NCBI GenBank assembly: GCA_913055735.1
Contig: CAJXKD010000002.1
Coordinates: forward strand, 536,150-600,149
Direction of reading: 5' to 3'
Source of the DNA: an uncultured Rhodospirillales bacterium
GTDB lineage: Bacteria; Pseudomonadota; Alphaproteobacteria; Rhodospirillales; UBA2165
Length of the DNA stretch: 64,000 bases
Every line of letters begins with the position of its first letter. The stretch's first letter is position 1. A program made the translations under genes and the position numbers. The notes beneath the pieces are model-generated. The model saw only the letters and a program-made list of their open reading frames with translations. It was not told where the DNA came from and did no database searches. Below are positions 37,065-44,453 of this stretch, in pieces.

Positions 37065-38102
37065 TTAGTTCCAGAAGTTTCTGGACGTCTGCGCGTGCTT
37101 CGCCGCTAGCGATTTCAGCAAGGTGTAGAATTCGCGCGCCGGCAGGCCTTTCTTTTCGGCCGACTCGATGGCGTCTTCGGTGACGCTTTCCGCAATGGTC
37201 TGCAGCTTGGCTTTTTCATCGGCCGACAAGTTGATCGGCTGGGTGCCTTCCTTGGTCATGATTCTCTTGCCGATATCGTCGAGCGAGTCGAACGCGACAC
37301 CGACTTCGGCGGCGTGCTTGGCGGCCGTCGCGTCCAAGTCCTGGCGCACCGCCGCGGGCAGTCCGTCATAGGCTTTCTGGTTCATGCAGACGCAGAAGGT
37401 CCCGACATAGACATATAGCTCGGTCGCGTATTTGGTTACCGGGCCGATATGGAACGCGACGCCGGCCCCGCCATAGTCCGTGAAGACGCCGTCGATGGTG
37501 CCTTTCTGCAGGGAATCGGCCCATTCCGTCGGCGGCACGCCGGAGGGAACCGCGCCCAGGGACACCGCCAGTTTGCGGATCGGGCCGGACGGCACGCGGA
37601 CGCGCTTGCCTTTGAAGTCTTCGAGTTTGGCAACGGGGTTCTTGCCCGCGAAGATGTTGCCCGGCTGATGGGTGTGGAGCTGCACGATGTGCATACCCTC
37701 GTGCTCCTTCAGCAGGTACTTGATCACCTCGGGCTCGTTCATCACCTTGGTGCCGATCTCGGCGCTGCCGAACAGCAACGGCACGGTACCGATCTCACTC
37801 ATCGGGAAAACGCCCGGTGTATTGCCGTGCAGGAACTGTGTGATTTCGGCCTGGCCGGTGAGGGCCATGTCGTAATATTTCGGCGGCGGGCCTAGCTGCG
37901 CGCCGGGGAAATATTCGATTTCGATGGCGCCGTTCGACCGGGACGCCACTTCCTTGAGGTATTTTTCGAAAACCTTGCTGCCCGCATGTTGCGCGGGAAC
38001 ATAGGTGGCCAGCTTGATCTTGGTGGCCGCAGACGCGGTAGCGGCGAAGCCGAGTGCCGCAGCACCGGCGATCAAGGCGGCAATTGTCCGAGCTTGGACC
38101 AT
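37065..38102 (-). CDS. TRAP transporter solute-binding protein (DctP type)
   Basis: 345 residues from the ATG at 38102, with GGGAGG upstream. A signal peptide is clear (MVQARTIAALIAGAAALGFA followed by ATASAATKIK, cleavage after ASA). DctP blocks: LATYVPAQHAGSKVFEKYL, EYFPGAQLGPPPKYYDMALTG (20 residues shown from EYFPG), and KRVRVPSGPIRKLAVSLGAV with the Arg that binds the substrate carboxylate. An organic acid is the likely ligand; which acid is unknown. Located beside the selenoprotein-like genes, it probably feeds that system. Confidence 0.92.
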   Translation of the reverse strand: MVQARTIAALIAGAAALGFAATASAATKIKLATYVPAQHAGSKVFEKYLKEVASRSNGAIEIEYFPGAQLGPPPKYYDMALTGQAEITQFLHGNTPGVFPMSEIGTVPLLFGSAEIGTKVMNEPEVIKYLLKEHEGMHIVQLHTHQPGNIFAGKNPVAKLEDFKGKRVRVPSGPIRKLAVSLGAVPSGVPPTEWADSLQKGTIDGVFTDYGGAGVAFHIGPVTKYATELYVYVGTFCVCMNQKAYDGLPAAVRQDLDATAAKHAAEVGVAFDSLDDIGKRIMTKEGTQPINLSADEKAKLQTIAESVTEDAIESAEKKGLPAREFYTLLKSLAAKHAQTSRNFWN

Positions 38103-38135
38103 GGCTGATGCCTCCCTTATTAACTGTGAAGTCGC

Positions 38136-38153
38136 CTGTATAGTGTCTGTATA
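38136..38153 (-). promoter_or_regulatory. Direct repeat CTGTATA x2 upstream of the TRAP operon
   Basis: CTGTATA at 38136-38142 and again at 38147-38153, 11 bp apart, about one helical turn, in the 5' region of the solute-binding protein gene. Similar GTA-rich words occur in the HxlR promoter region (39774-39820). Possibly a regulator site. Confidence 0.35.
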
Positions 38154-38185
38154 TTTTTGTTGTTCTAGGACTATAGACCTACACA

Positions 38186-38220
38186 AAGGGGCCAACAATC
38201 ACTCCGATTGTTGGCCCCTT
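38186..38220. terminator. Long perfect hairpin between the first selenoprotein gene and the TRAP operon
   Basis: AAGGGGCCAACAATC and its exact complement form a 15-bp stem around ACTCC. In the minus direction it is followed by TTTGTGT, a weak T-tract, and comes 36 nt after the selenoprotein gene stop, so it is probably its terminator or an attenuator before the TRAP genes. The perfection of the stem is notable. Confidence 0.65.
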
Positions 38221-38255
38221 GTCCAATCACACATGGGTGGCTGAATGCCGGCCGC

Positions 38256-38912
38256 TTATTTGTCCTGGTGATTCCACCAGCAGTCGCGCATGAAGGCGAC
38301 GTATTTTTCCGGATCCACCGCGGTCGATTTCTTGAACAGGTTCATCACCGGGTTGTCCTCGATATCGATCTTGAGGCCGTCCGTGAAGCGGTTCCAGAAG
38401 TTGAAAAAACCCGACACCATGGAGATCTCGATGATCTGCGCGTCGTCGTAATATTTTTTGAGTTCCTTCATGGCGGGACCGTCTTCGGGCGGCTTGCCCG
38501 GCGCACCCTGATAGAGTTTTAGGGTCATCACCTCGGCCCAGCGCATGGCCGCTTTCTCTTCGTCCGTGAAGTAATCCGAATTCAGATAATCGCCTTGAAT
38601 GGCTTCGATGAGGTCTTCCTCAAATCCCAACGCCCGACCGAGCGTTACATTGTGGCCCGTTCAATAGGCGCACCCGTTGAGGGTCGACGTTTTGAGGATC
38701 ACCAGGCACTTGGTGCGCACCGGCAGGATATCGGTGATTTCCTCGCGCAGCGCGGCGACGATGAAGCCGAAAATGGATTGGCCAAGCCTGGGGGTGAGGG
38801 TTGCCGCGCGCACCGCATTTGCGGTGCGGCCGAATAATTCGTTGGAGTGCTTGATGACGACCTTTTGTTCTTCATTTGCGTCGTCGTCGGAAACGATGCG
38901 GACGTAAGCCAT
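38256..38912 (-). CDS. AhpD/carboxymuconolactone decarboxylase-like selenoprotein with CxxU motif (first copy)
   Basis: 218 residues if the in-frame TGA at 38661-38663 is read as selenocysteine. It starts at ATG 38912 (MAYVRIVSDDDANEEQKVVI) with GGATTCCACC upstream. The motif is TSTLNGCAY-U-TGHNVTLG: Cys81, Sec84 and His87, in place of the usual CxxCxxH of this family. The frame continues without interruption for 134 more codons with normal family sequence, including ISMVSGFFNFWNRF near the end. A hairpin typical of SECIS follows the TGA. Related proteins are peroxidases or disulfide reductants; the exact reaction here is unknown. Routine calling would give two fragments, 38661-38912 and 38256-38630. 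It lies 30 nt downstream of the 245-residue protein gene and upstream of the TRAP operon. Confidence 0.85.
38629..38646 (-). promoter_or_regulatory. SECIS-like hairpin of the first selenoprotein gene
   Basis: On the minus strand AACGCTC-GGTC-GGGCGTT forms 7 base pairs (one G-U) with a GGUC loop. It begins exactly 14 nt after the TGA at 38661-38663. Bacterial SECIS elements lie inside the coding region just after the UGA and expose a G-U in the loop for SelB. The copy at 40595-40612 has the same geometry. Confidence 0.82.
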
Positions 38913-38942
38913 GGTGGAATCCTTTTTGTTTCTTGGAACTGT

Positions 38943-39680
38943 TTACTTAACGGCGGGCCAAATGCGTTCGGCGACGCTTGGCGAGCCGGGGGAGTGGAAG
39001 GTGTAGTCGAGCGCGACACGATTGGTCCATTCACCCTTCACTTCGCCCAACGATTCGTGTTTCTGGAAGTTGTTGAGGCGCGCTTCCATGGAGGCGAATT
39101 CATAAATCACCGCGTGGTGTGGCCAGCCGGCGATGCAGGCGAGGCGGCGGGCGGCGATGCAGCCGGGCATCTCGGCGACGGCGGGCAGGCGGTATTGCGC
39201 GTACCATTTGCTGACGTCGAATTCCTGTTCGACGGTGCGGGTGCGGAAACTACCGAACTGTATGGCCGGGCCGAGGGTGGTGCCGTCGGGCCGGGCGGCC
39301 GCTTCCGGTCCTTTGACCCGGTCCACTTCGCTGAAGACGCACAGGCGCGATCCGATGCGGCGGCCGACCATTTCCTGGGCCGTCGGGTCGGCGTCCTCGG
39401 GCCGGTTGTCTTCGTCGGCGGTAAAAAAGACGTGAGGGTTTTCCGCGCCCATGACCAGAACGAATTGGGTGCCCTGGCCGACCTCTTCATCATCGACCCG
39501 GTTCATGTTTTCGTGGAAGGTGACCCGGTTATCTCCTTGATCTACCTGAAAATGTGCAGCCCAAAGATAGCGCGGGCGCTGCAATAGTTTCGGCAAATAG
39601 GTGCCGTGCAGCCAGTCGAGATAGTCGTCGCGTCCGGCGTCCGGCAGGTCGTACCAGATGGCTTTGATGCCGAGATCCAT
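38943..39680 (-). CDS. Hypothetical protein, possible tandem ferredoxin-like (EthD/ABM-type) fold
   Basis: 245 residues, no signal peptide. The sequence begins MDLGIKAIWYDLPDAGRDDY and has LDWLHGTYLPKLLQRPRYLW early on and the segment WPHHAVIYEFASMEARLNNF late, resembling the two halves of dimeric alpha/beta-barrel (EthD-like) proteins such as small monooxygenases and isomerases. This is a fold-level guess. It is the first gene of the minus-strand unit facing hxlR, 30 nt before the first selenoprotein gene, so it should belong to the same pathway. Confidence 0.7.
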   Translation of the reverse strand: MDLGIKAIWYDLPDAGRDDYLDWLHGTYLPKLLQRPRYLWAAHFQVDQGDNRVTFHENMNRVDDEEVGQGTQFVLVMGAENPHVFFTADEDNRPEDADPTAQEMVGRRIGSRLCVFSEVDRVKGPEAAARPDGTTLGPAIQFGSFRTRTVEQEFDVSKWYAQYRLPAVAEMPGCIAARRLACIAGWPHHAVIYEFASMEARLNNFQKHESLGEVKGEWTNRVALDYTFHSPGSPSVAERIWPAVK

Positions 39681-39773
39681 TCCTTTTTCTCTCCCTTGTC
39701 CCTCGGTCTTGAAAGACGAGGGTGTTGTCTTTGTATTTTATGGTCTATACCGATGTACCTAACGATTGACAAT

Positions 39774-39800
39774 GTATGTACCGAAACGTACTGTACATAC
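39774..39800. promoter_or_regulatory. Candidate regulator site 1 in the divergent promoter
   Basis: GTATGTAC (39774-39781) and GTACATAC (39793-39800) form a perfect 8-bp inverted repeat with an 11-nt spacer. It lies midway between the divergent starts at 39680 and 39881. Confidence 0.55.
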
Positions 39801-39805
39801 GAATA

Positions 39806-39820
39806 AGTAAGTAGCTTACT
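39806..39820. promoter_or_regulatory. Candidate regulator site 2 in the divergent promoter
   Basis: AGTAAG, TAG, CTTACT: a perfect 6-3-6 inverted repeat 60 nt before the HxlR gene. HxlR family repressors such as YodB bind TACT/AGTA dyads, which fits this sequence. The protein encoded next door is the obvious candidate. Confidence 0.58.
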
Positions 39821-39880
39821 GATGGTAAGCGTTTGTCGATAAGTTGCCGATAAACGGCAAGAACGAATAGGGAGCGAACC

Positions 39881-40288
39881 ATGGACCAAGTTGTACATCA
39901 GCAGTGCGACGCCACTCCGGCCGGCCCGGGGAGCGTCTTTCACAATCGCCCGGCCCAGAAAATCCTCGGCTATCTGTCCAACAAGTGGAACGTGCTGGTT
40001 ATTCGCCGGTTGTCCAAGCGCACCATGCGCTACGCCGAACTCAAGCGCGATATCGGCGATATTTCGGAAAAGATGCTGACCCAAACTCTGCGCCAGCTCG
40101 AAAGCATCGGCCTGGTCGAACGTAAGATCTATCCCGTTATTCCGCCCAAGGTGGAATATTCCCTGACGGATTTAGGACGCACGCTCGAGAAACCCCTCGC
40201 CATTTTGTGCGATTGGTCGGTGACCCACATCGCCGAGGTTGAGGACGCGCTCAAGCGCTACGAAGAAAAGAAAAAGGCCGAGCAATAA
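39881..40288 (+). CDS. HxlR family transcriptional regulator with N-terminal Cys
   Basis: 135 residues. Winged helix of the MarR/HxlR class: KILGYLSNKWNVLVIRRLSK, MRYAELKRDIGDISEKMLTQ, LRQLESIGLVERKIYPVIPP and VEYSLTDLGRTL. Cys9 (MDQVVHQQC) precedes the DNA-binding domain at a position comparable with the redox-sensing N-terminal Cys of YodB and HypR; a second Cys lies at LAILCDWS. This suggests control by quinones, aldehydes or disulfide stress, an inference from the family. It starts a + strand unit with the second selenoprotein gene 28 nt downstream and faces the minus-strand unit. Confidence 0.9.
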   Translation: MDQVVHQQCDATPAGPGSVFHNRPAQKILGYLSNKWNVLVIRRLSKRTMRYAELKRDIGDISEKMLTQTLRQLESIGLVERKIYPVIPPKVEYSLTDLGRTLEKPLAILCDWSVTHIAEVEDALKRYEEKKKAEQ

Positions 40289-40316
40289 GAATTTCCTAGG
40301 GGAGGTAAGACAAACT

Positions 40317-40988
40317 ATGTCCAACGAAGATAAGCGGATCGACATGATCGATCCGGCTGAGGCCACCGGCCGGGTGGCGACCCTATTCGACGGGGTCACC
40401 GCCATGTTGGGCCGCGTGCCCAATTCCTATCGGGTGATGGCGAACTCGCCGTTGGTGGCGACGATGCTGGTACCGTTCAACGGCGTGCTCCAGCGCCAAG
40501 GGGCGGGCAGCCTTCTGTCGACGCGCATCAAGGAGATGGCGGTCATCAAGACCTCGCATCTCAACGGGTGTAAGTACTGATTCGCGCATAATACGTCGCT
40601 TGGTCAAGCGGCAGGCATTACCGAAGAACAAATTATGGCGATCGGCTCCGAAGACTATATGTCGGCGCCGGAACTGAGCCCACGCGAACGGCACGCCGTT
40701 CTCTGGGCCGAACATGTCACGCTCAATACGGCGCGTGACCGGCGCGACGTCTGGGACGCGTGCCGCGAACATTTCTCCGAAGCCGAAATGGTGGAACTCA
40801 CGCTGATGAGCGCGTTTTTCAACATGTTCAACCGCTATATGGATTCGCTGAAGGTGCCCTTGGAGGTCCAGGGTGAGGTCGACAAGATCAAACGGTCCCT
40901 CGATCTCGATCCCGCAAAAGTGAAAGCATATTTGCAGTCAGTGTTGGATAATTGGCCCGACGAGTTCCCGGAGCCCAATCCGGATTGA
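40317..40988 (+). CDS. AhpD/carboxymuconolactone decarboxylase-like selenoprotein with CxxU motif (second copy)
   Basis: 223 residues if the in-frame TGA at 40578-40580 is read as selenocysteine. Starts at ATG 40317 (MSNEDKRIDMIDPAEATGRV) after GGGGAGG. The motif is KTSHLNGCKY-U-FAHNTSLG: Cys85, Sec88, His91. The same frame continues for 135 codons with sequence resembling the first copy (LMSAFFNMFNRYMDSL against MVSGFFNFWNRFTDGL). Overall identity between the two is moderate, so they are old paralogues that have kept the TGA. A SECIS-like hairpin follows. Predicted role: thiol/selenol-dependent reduction of a peroxide or organic compound; unproven. Routine calling would give fragments ending at 40580 and starting at about 40635. 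Confidence 0.85.
40595..40612 (+). promoter_or_regulatory. SECIS-like hairpin of the second selenoprotein gene
   Basis: GTCGCTT-GGTC-AAGCGGC forms 7 base pairs (one U-G) with a GGUC loop, starting exactly 14 nt after the TGA at 40578-40580. Stem length, loop sequence and distance are identical to the first copy although the stem sequences differ, which indicates selection on structure. Confidence 0.85.
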
Positions 40989-41030
40989 TTTGGCCGGACT
41001 GACGTTTTTCGAGAGGAGGGACGGCAAAAT

Positions 41031-41402
41031 ATGATCCCGCGTATTGCCATTGCCGCCCTCCTGCTCGTCTCCATCCAAACGGGAACGGCCGCCGCCGGCG
41101 AGGTCGATGTCGTTGATGTACAGGTCCGGGGGAGCGGCAATACGTACCGGTTCGACGTTACCCTCCGGCATGCCGATACAGGCTGGGACCACTACGCCGA
41201 CAATTGGGAGATCCTCACGCTCGACGGCAAACTGCTCGGGCGCCGCGTGTTGTTGCACCCGCATGTGAACGAACAACCCTTCACCCGGTCGTTGTCAGGC
41301 GTGCGTATTCCCGAAGGCGTCCGCCAAGTGCGGGTTCGCGGCCACGATATGGTGCACGGTTTTGGCGGCCGTGAAATGGTGGTCGATCTTCCGGGGCGCT
41401 AA
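41031..41402 (+). CDS. Small secreted protein of unknown function
   Basis: 123 residues with a signal peptide (MIPRIAIAALLLVSIQTGTA, cleavage near AAAG). The mature part is beta-rich (VDVQVRGSGNTYRFDVTLRH, GWDHYADNWEIL, HVNEQPFTRSLSGVRIPEGV) and His-rich toward the end. I do not recognise a named family. It follows the second selenoprotein gene by 42 nt with AGAGGAGG upstream, so it is probably part of the HxlR unit and acts in the periplasm. It converges with the efflux gene, overlapping it by 4 nt. Confidence 0.75.
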   Translation: MIPRIAIAALLLVSIQTGTAAAGEVDVVDVQVRGSGNTYRFDVTLRHADTGWDHYADNWEILTLDGKLLGRRVLLHPHVNEQPFTRSLSGVRIPEGVRQVRVRGHDMVHGFGGREMVVDLPGR

Positions 41403-42598
41403 GCCTTTGCGGCTGTCCTGATCCAGAAAAAGTACACGGCGGCGGTGAGCAGCGCGAAAAAGGCGATGGTGCTTGCCATGGCGGTAGCATCGCCATGATC
41501 GAAGGTGCTGACCGCGATCGAGCACCCCGAGGCGACTACCGCATTGATAATGCCCATCACCGATGACGCGGTACCGGCCATGGTGGGGAACGGCTGGAGC
41601 GCGGCAGCGTTCGACTGCGGCCAGGCGAAGGCGACGCCGAACATGTACACCGTCATGGGCGCCACGACCGCCAAGGGCCGTGCGATATCGGCATAAGCGA
41701 GAACCGCCATGCCGACACCGCTGGCGACCACGAGGATCGCGCCCAGCATGATGCTGTTGTTGAGGCCGAGGCGCATGACGAGGCGCCCGGAAAGCATGGT
41801 GCCGAGCAACAGACAAATGTTGACCGCGGCGAACAGGTAGCCGTAGACGGACGGTTCCAGGCCGAAACCGCCGATCATCACCGCCGATGACGCGGAAATG
41901 TAGGCGATCAATCCGGCGATCAGGAAACTGCTGCACGCTACATACTTGAGAAAGGTGGCGTCGCGGATGACCGCGAGGAAATTGGACAGCAGGATGGACG
42001 GCGCCAGCGCCATCGGATCTTTGCGCGCCAATGTTTCCTGAAAGAAAAAGAAATAAAGCACGAAAACGATGACGGCGAATCCGGCCATGAACCAAAACGG
42101 CCAGGGCCAGGAAAGATGCTGAGCTGCCTGGCCGCCGATCACCGGCCCCAAAATGGCGCCCAGGGACATAAGGAACATCACATCGGACAGCATCTTGCCC
42201 AGGCGCTCCCGCTCGAACATATCGCGGGCCACGGCGGCGGCGAGCATGCGGCCGCCCGATTGCGCGGTGCCTTGGATGAACCGCCAGGCAATCAGGACTT
42301 CGACGCTGGACGCGAGCGCCGAACCGGCGGCAGCCACCGCATAGAGCGCGAGAACGCCTAATATGACAGGCCGGCGCCCGAAACGGTCGGAAAGGGGGCC
42401 GTGGAAAAGCTGACCCGCCGCGTTGCCGAGCATCAACGAGGAAATCGAGATCGCCACCGCGTTGGTCGTCGTGCCGAGCCCGTCGGCGATCTTCGGGATG
42501 CCCGGCAGGAAGACGTCGACGCCGAACGGACCGATCATGGATAACATGCCGAGCAGAAGGGTCAAAAGAAGCAGACGAGGGCGGCTAAGTTCGGTCAT
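41399..42598 (-). CDS. MFS multidrug efflux transporter, Bcr/CflA type (copy 1)
   Basis: 399 residues, 12 membrane helices. GVDVFLPGIPKIADGLGTTT, GQLFHGPLSDRFGRRPVILG (motif A) and GRMLAAAVARDMFERERLGK are Bcr/CflA blocks. Exports drugs or metabolites. A close paralogue follows upstream at 42685-43887 in the same direction. Adjacent to the putative redox locus, it could export the same kind of compound, which is inference. Confidence 0.9.
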   Translation of the reverse strand: MTELSRPRLLLLTLLLGMLSMIGPFGVDVFLPGIPKIADGLGTTTNAVAISISSLMLGNAAGQLFHGPLSDRFGRRPVILGVLALYAVAAAGSALASSVEVLIAWRFIQGTAQSGGRMLAAAVARDMFERERLGKMLSDVMFLMSLGAILGPVIGGQAAQHLSWPWPFWFMAGFAVIVFVLYFFFFQETLARKDPMALAPSILLSNFLAVIRDATFLKYVACSSFLIAGLIAYISASSAVMIGGFGLEPSVYGYLFAAVNICLLLGTMLSGRLVMRLGLNNSIMLGAILVVASGVGMAVLAYADIARPLAVVAPMTVYMFGVAFAWPQSNAAALQPFPTMAGTASSVMGIINAVVASGCSIAVSTFDHGDATAMASTIAFFALLTAAVYFFWIRTAAKA

Positions 42599-42684
42599 CG
42601 GGGCTCATCGAAAGATTGGAGGGTCCCGCTTTCAGGCGGGCCCCTACGACAAGGTGTGTTTCTTACAGGGTTTTGGGGGGAAGT

Positions 42685-43887
42685 CTATGCGGCGGTGCCG
42701 CTGCTGGCGTTGGGGCGGATAGAAAATAGATAAATCGCCAAGGAACAAAGCGCCATGCCCGCGACTCCGATGGCCATGGGAAGCGGTGAGGTCAACGGGA
42801 TGAGGCCGATAACGGTCATCGCGACGGCGGTCATGGCGTTCTGCACGAAACCAATTAACGATGATGCAACGCCGGCGATGGCGCCAAAGGGTTGCAGGGC
42901 GCCCGCACTTGCCTGCGGAAAGATCAGCGCCATGCCGAACATATAGGCGCACATGGGAAGGATCACGGAAAGGGGCATCGAAATTCCCGAAAGCTCCAGA
43001 ATCAGAAGGGAAATCCCGCCCGAAACCGAAAACAGCGAGCCGAGGGCAATGACCCAATTGATGCCTTTACGAACGACCAAGCGGCTGGAGACGATGCTGC
43101 CGATGAAGAACGAGACCAGGATCGCCGAGAGTGAAAAACCGAACGTTCTCGGTTCGACGCCGAAGTAGCCGATCAACAAGGGGGCGGAAATTGCCAGGAA
43201 GGTGCTGAAGCCGCCCATGGTGAAGGCGCTACAGAACACATACCGCAGGAAAATGCGATTGCGGCCGACGGCGGCGAAATTGGAAATCAGGATGTTCGGG
43301 CTGAGCGCCATGGTGTCCTTACGGGCAACGGTCTCCGAATAGAACAGGATGACGAGTGCCATCACCGTGACCCCATACAGGACCATGAAGCCGAACGCCG
43401 CTTGCCAGGGAAGATATTGCGCGATGTAGCCGCCGACGATGGGGCCAAAGATGGTGGTCAGCGACATCACCATCGCGATGTCGGAGAGCATCTTGCTGAG
43501 ACGTTCGCGTTCGAACAGATCGCGCGCGATGGCCGAGGCGACAATCCGTCCTCCCGCCTGGGCGAGACCCTGGACGAAGCGGACGGCGAGCAGAAACTCG
43601 ATGGTCGGTGAGAACGCGGCGCTCAGTGCGGCAAGCGCGTAGACCGCTAGCAGCGCAATGGCCGTCGGCTTGCGCCCATAGCGGTCGGCGAGAGGGCCGT
43701 GGAAGAGTTGACCGATGGCATTTCCCGCCATCAACGTTGCAAGGGAAAGCGCAACGGCATTGGGTGTCGTGCCCAGCCCTTCCGCGATGTTGGGCATCGA
43801 CGCGATGAACGGATCGACCGCGACGGGGGGCAGGGTGCTCATAAGCCCCAAAATGGCGGTCAGCAGGATAAGGCGTCCCTTGGACAT
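42685..43887 (-). CDS. MFS multidrug efflux transporter, Bcr/CflA type (copy 2)
   Basis: 400 residues, 12 membrane helices, clearly paralogous to copy 1: VDPFIASMPNIAEGLGTTPN, GQLFHGPLADRYGRKPTAIA, GRIVASAIARDLFERERLSK. Differences are spread through the protein, so it is an old tandem duplication. It is followed (minus direction) by an 86-nt gap containing a weak hairpin, then copy 1. Confidence 0.9.
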   Translation of the reverse strand: MSKGRLILLTAILGLMSTLPPVAVDPFIASMPNIAEGLGTTPNAVALSLATLMAGNAIGQLFHGPLADRYGRKPTAIALLAVYALAALSAAFSPTIEFLLAVRFVQGLAQAGGRIVASAIARDLFERERLSKMLSDIAMVMSLTTIFGPIVGGYIAQYLPWQAAFGFMVLYGVTVMALVILFYSETVARKDTMALSPNILISNFAAVGRNRIFLRYVFCSAFTMGGFSTFLAISAPLLIGYFGVEPRTFGFSLSAILVSFFIGSIVSSRLVVRKGINWVIALGSLFSVSGGISLLILELSGISMPLSVILPMCAYMFGMALIFPQASAGALQPFGAIAGVASSLIGFVQNAMTAVAMTVIGLIPLTSPLPMAIGVAGMALCSLAIYLFSIRPNASSGTAA

Positions 43888-43895
43888 ATGTTTTT

Positions 43896-44372
43896 TTACC
43901 TTGTTATTTCGTCGCGAAGGGAGCGCAGCCAGCTGGTATAGGCCGGCGGCAATTTCCAGTGAGAGGCACCCCGAAGCATGTGATCGATATAAGCCTCGTT
44001 GGGCGGCGGGACAAAGCGGCTCGGGACGGCGATGTAGGTTTCGACCGCCAAAGGCCGGTCCGATTTACCATCCGCATAGACGGTACGCCAGCCGCGCGTG
44101 TAGCCGTTTGCGCGTTTCCGCCCCCATTTAAATCCTTCCGCCCGGTCGAGGGTGGCGATATCGCGTGCCGCCGCGATGCGATAGACGACACCCCAAACCC
44201 CACGTGACGGATCGGGAACGATCCCGGCAACGCCGCACCGCCGCCTCGGCGAGCGGCGGGGAAAGTCGACCCGATGCCCCGGCAGGAGGGCGCGGCAGAG
44301 GAAGCGCGAGCTTGGGCAGCGCCGCCGCATTTGCCGGGAATCCATGTTGGAGCCGTAGGCGAAGTAAAGCAT
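43896..44372 (-). CDS. Gamma-glutamylcyclotransferase-like protein
   Basis: 158 residues. Starts MLYFAYGSNMDSRQM, the substrate-binding loop of the GGCT fold, and the catalytic Glu region appears as TLDRAEGFKWG. Contains VWGVVYRI and a C-terminal helix. These enzymes release pyroglutamate from gamma-glutamyl compounds, in some cases from glutathione. 8 nt upstream of the second efflux gene, in the same direction. Confidence 0.85.
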   Translation of the reverse strand: MLYFAYGSNMDSRQMRRRCPSSRFLCRALLPGHRVDFPRRSPRRRCGVAGIVPDPSRGVWGVVYRIAAARDIATLDRAEGFKWGRKRANGYTRGWRTVYADGKSDRPLAVETYIAVPSRFVPPPNEAYIDHMLRGASHWKLPPAYTSWLRSLRDEITR

Positions 44373-44403
44373 CGCGCGGATGATACTCCGTGTTGGCCAA
44401 AGG

Positions 44404-44434
44404 AAAAGGGCCGCCCCGCAGGACGGCCCTTTCC
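44404..44434. terminator. Terminator after glnA
   Basis: AAAGGGCCG and CGGCCCTTT form a 9-bp stem with a 10-nt loop, about 20 nt beyond the glnA stop, with A/T runs on both sides so it may work in both directions. Confidence 0.75.
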
Positions 44435-44453
44435 GTAGCGAGATATTTGAATA

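Noticed and set aside
38256..38912. Reading this gene as a pseudogene broken by a nonsense mutation
   Set aside because: The frame is intact on both sides, the TGA is at the catalytic Cys position, a hairpin follows at 14 nt and the same arrangement recurs in the paralogue at 40317-40988.
42621..42643. Hairpin between the two Bcr/CflA genes as a terminator
   Set aside because: The stem is imperfect (bulged) and no T-tract follows in the minus direction.
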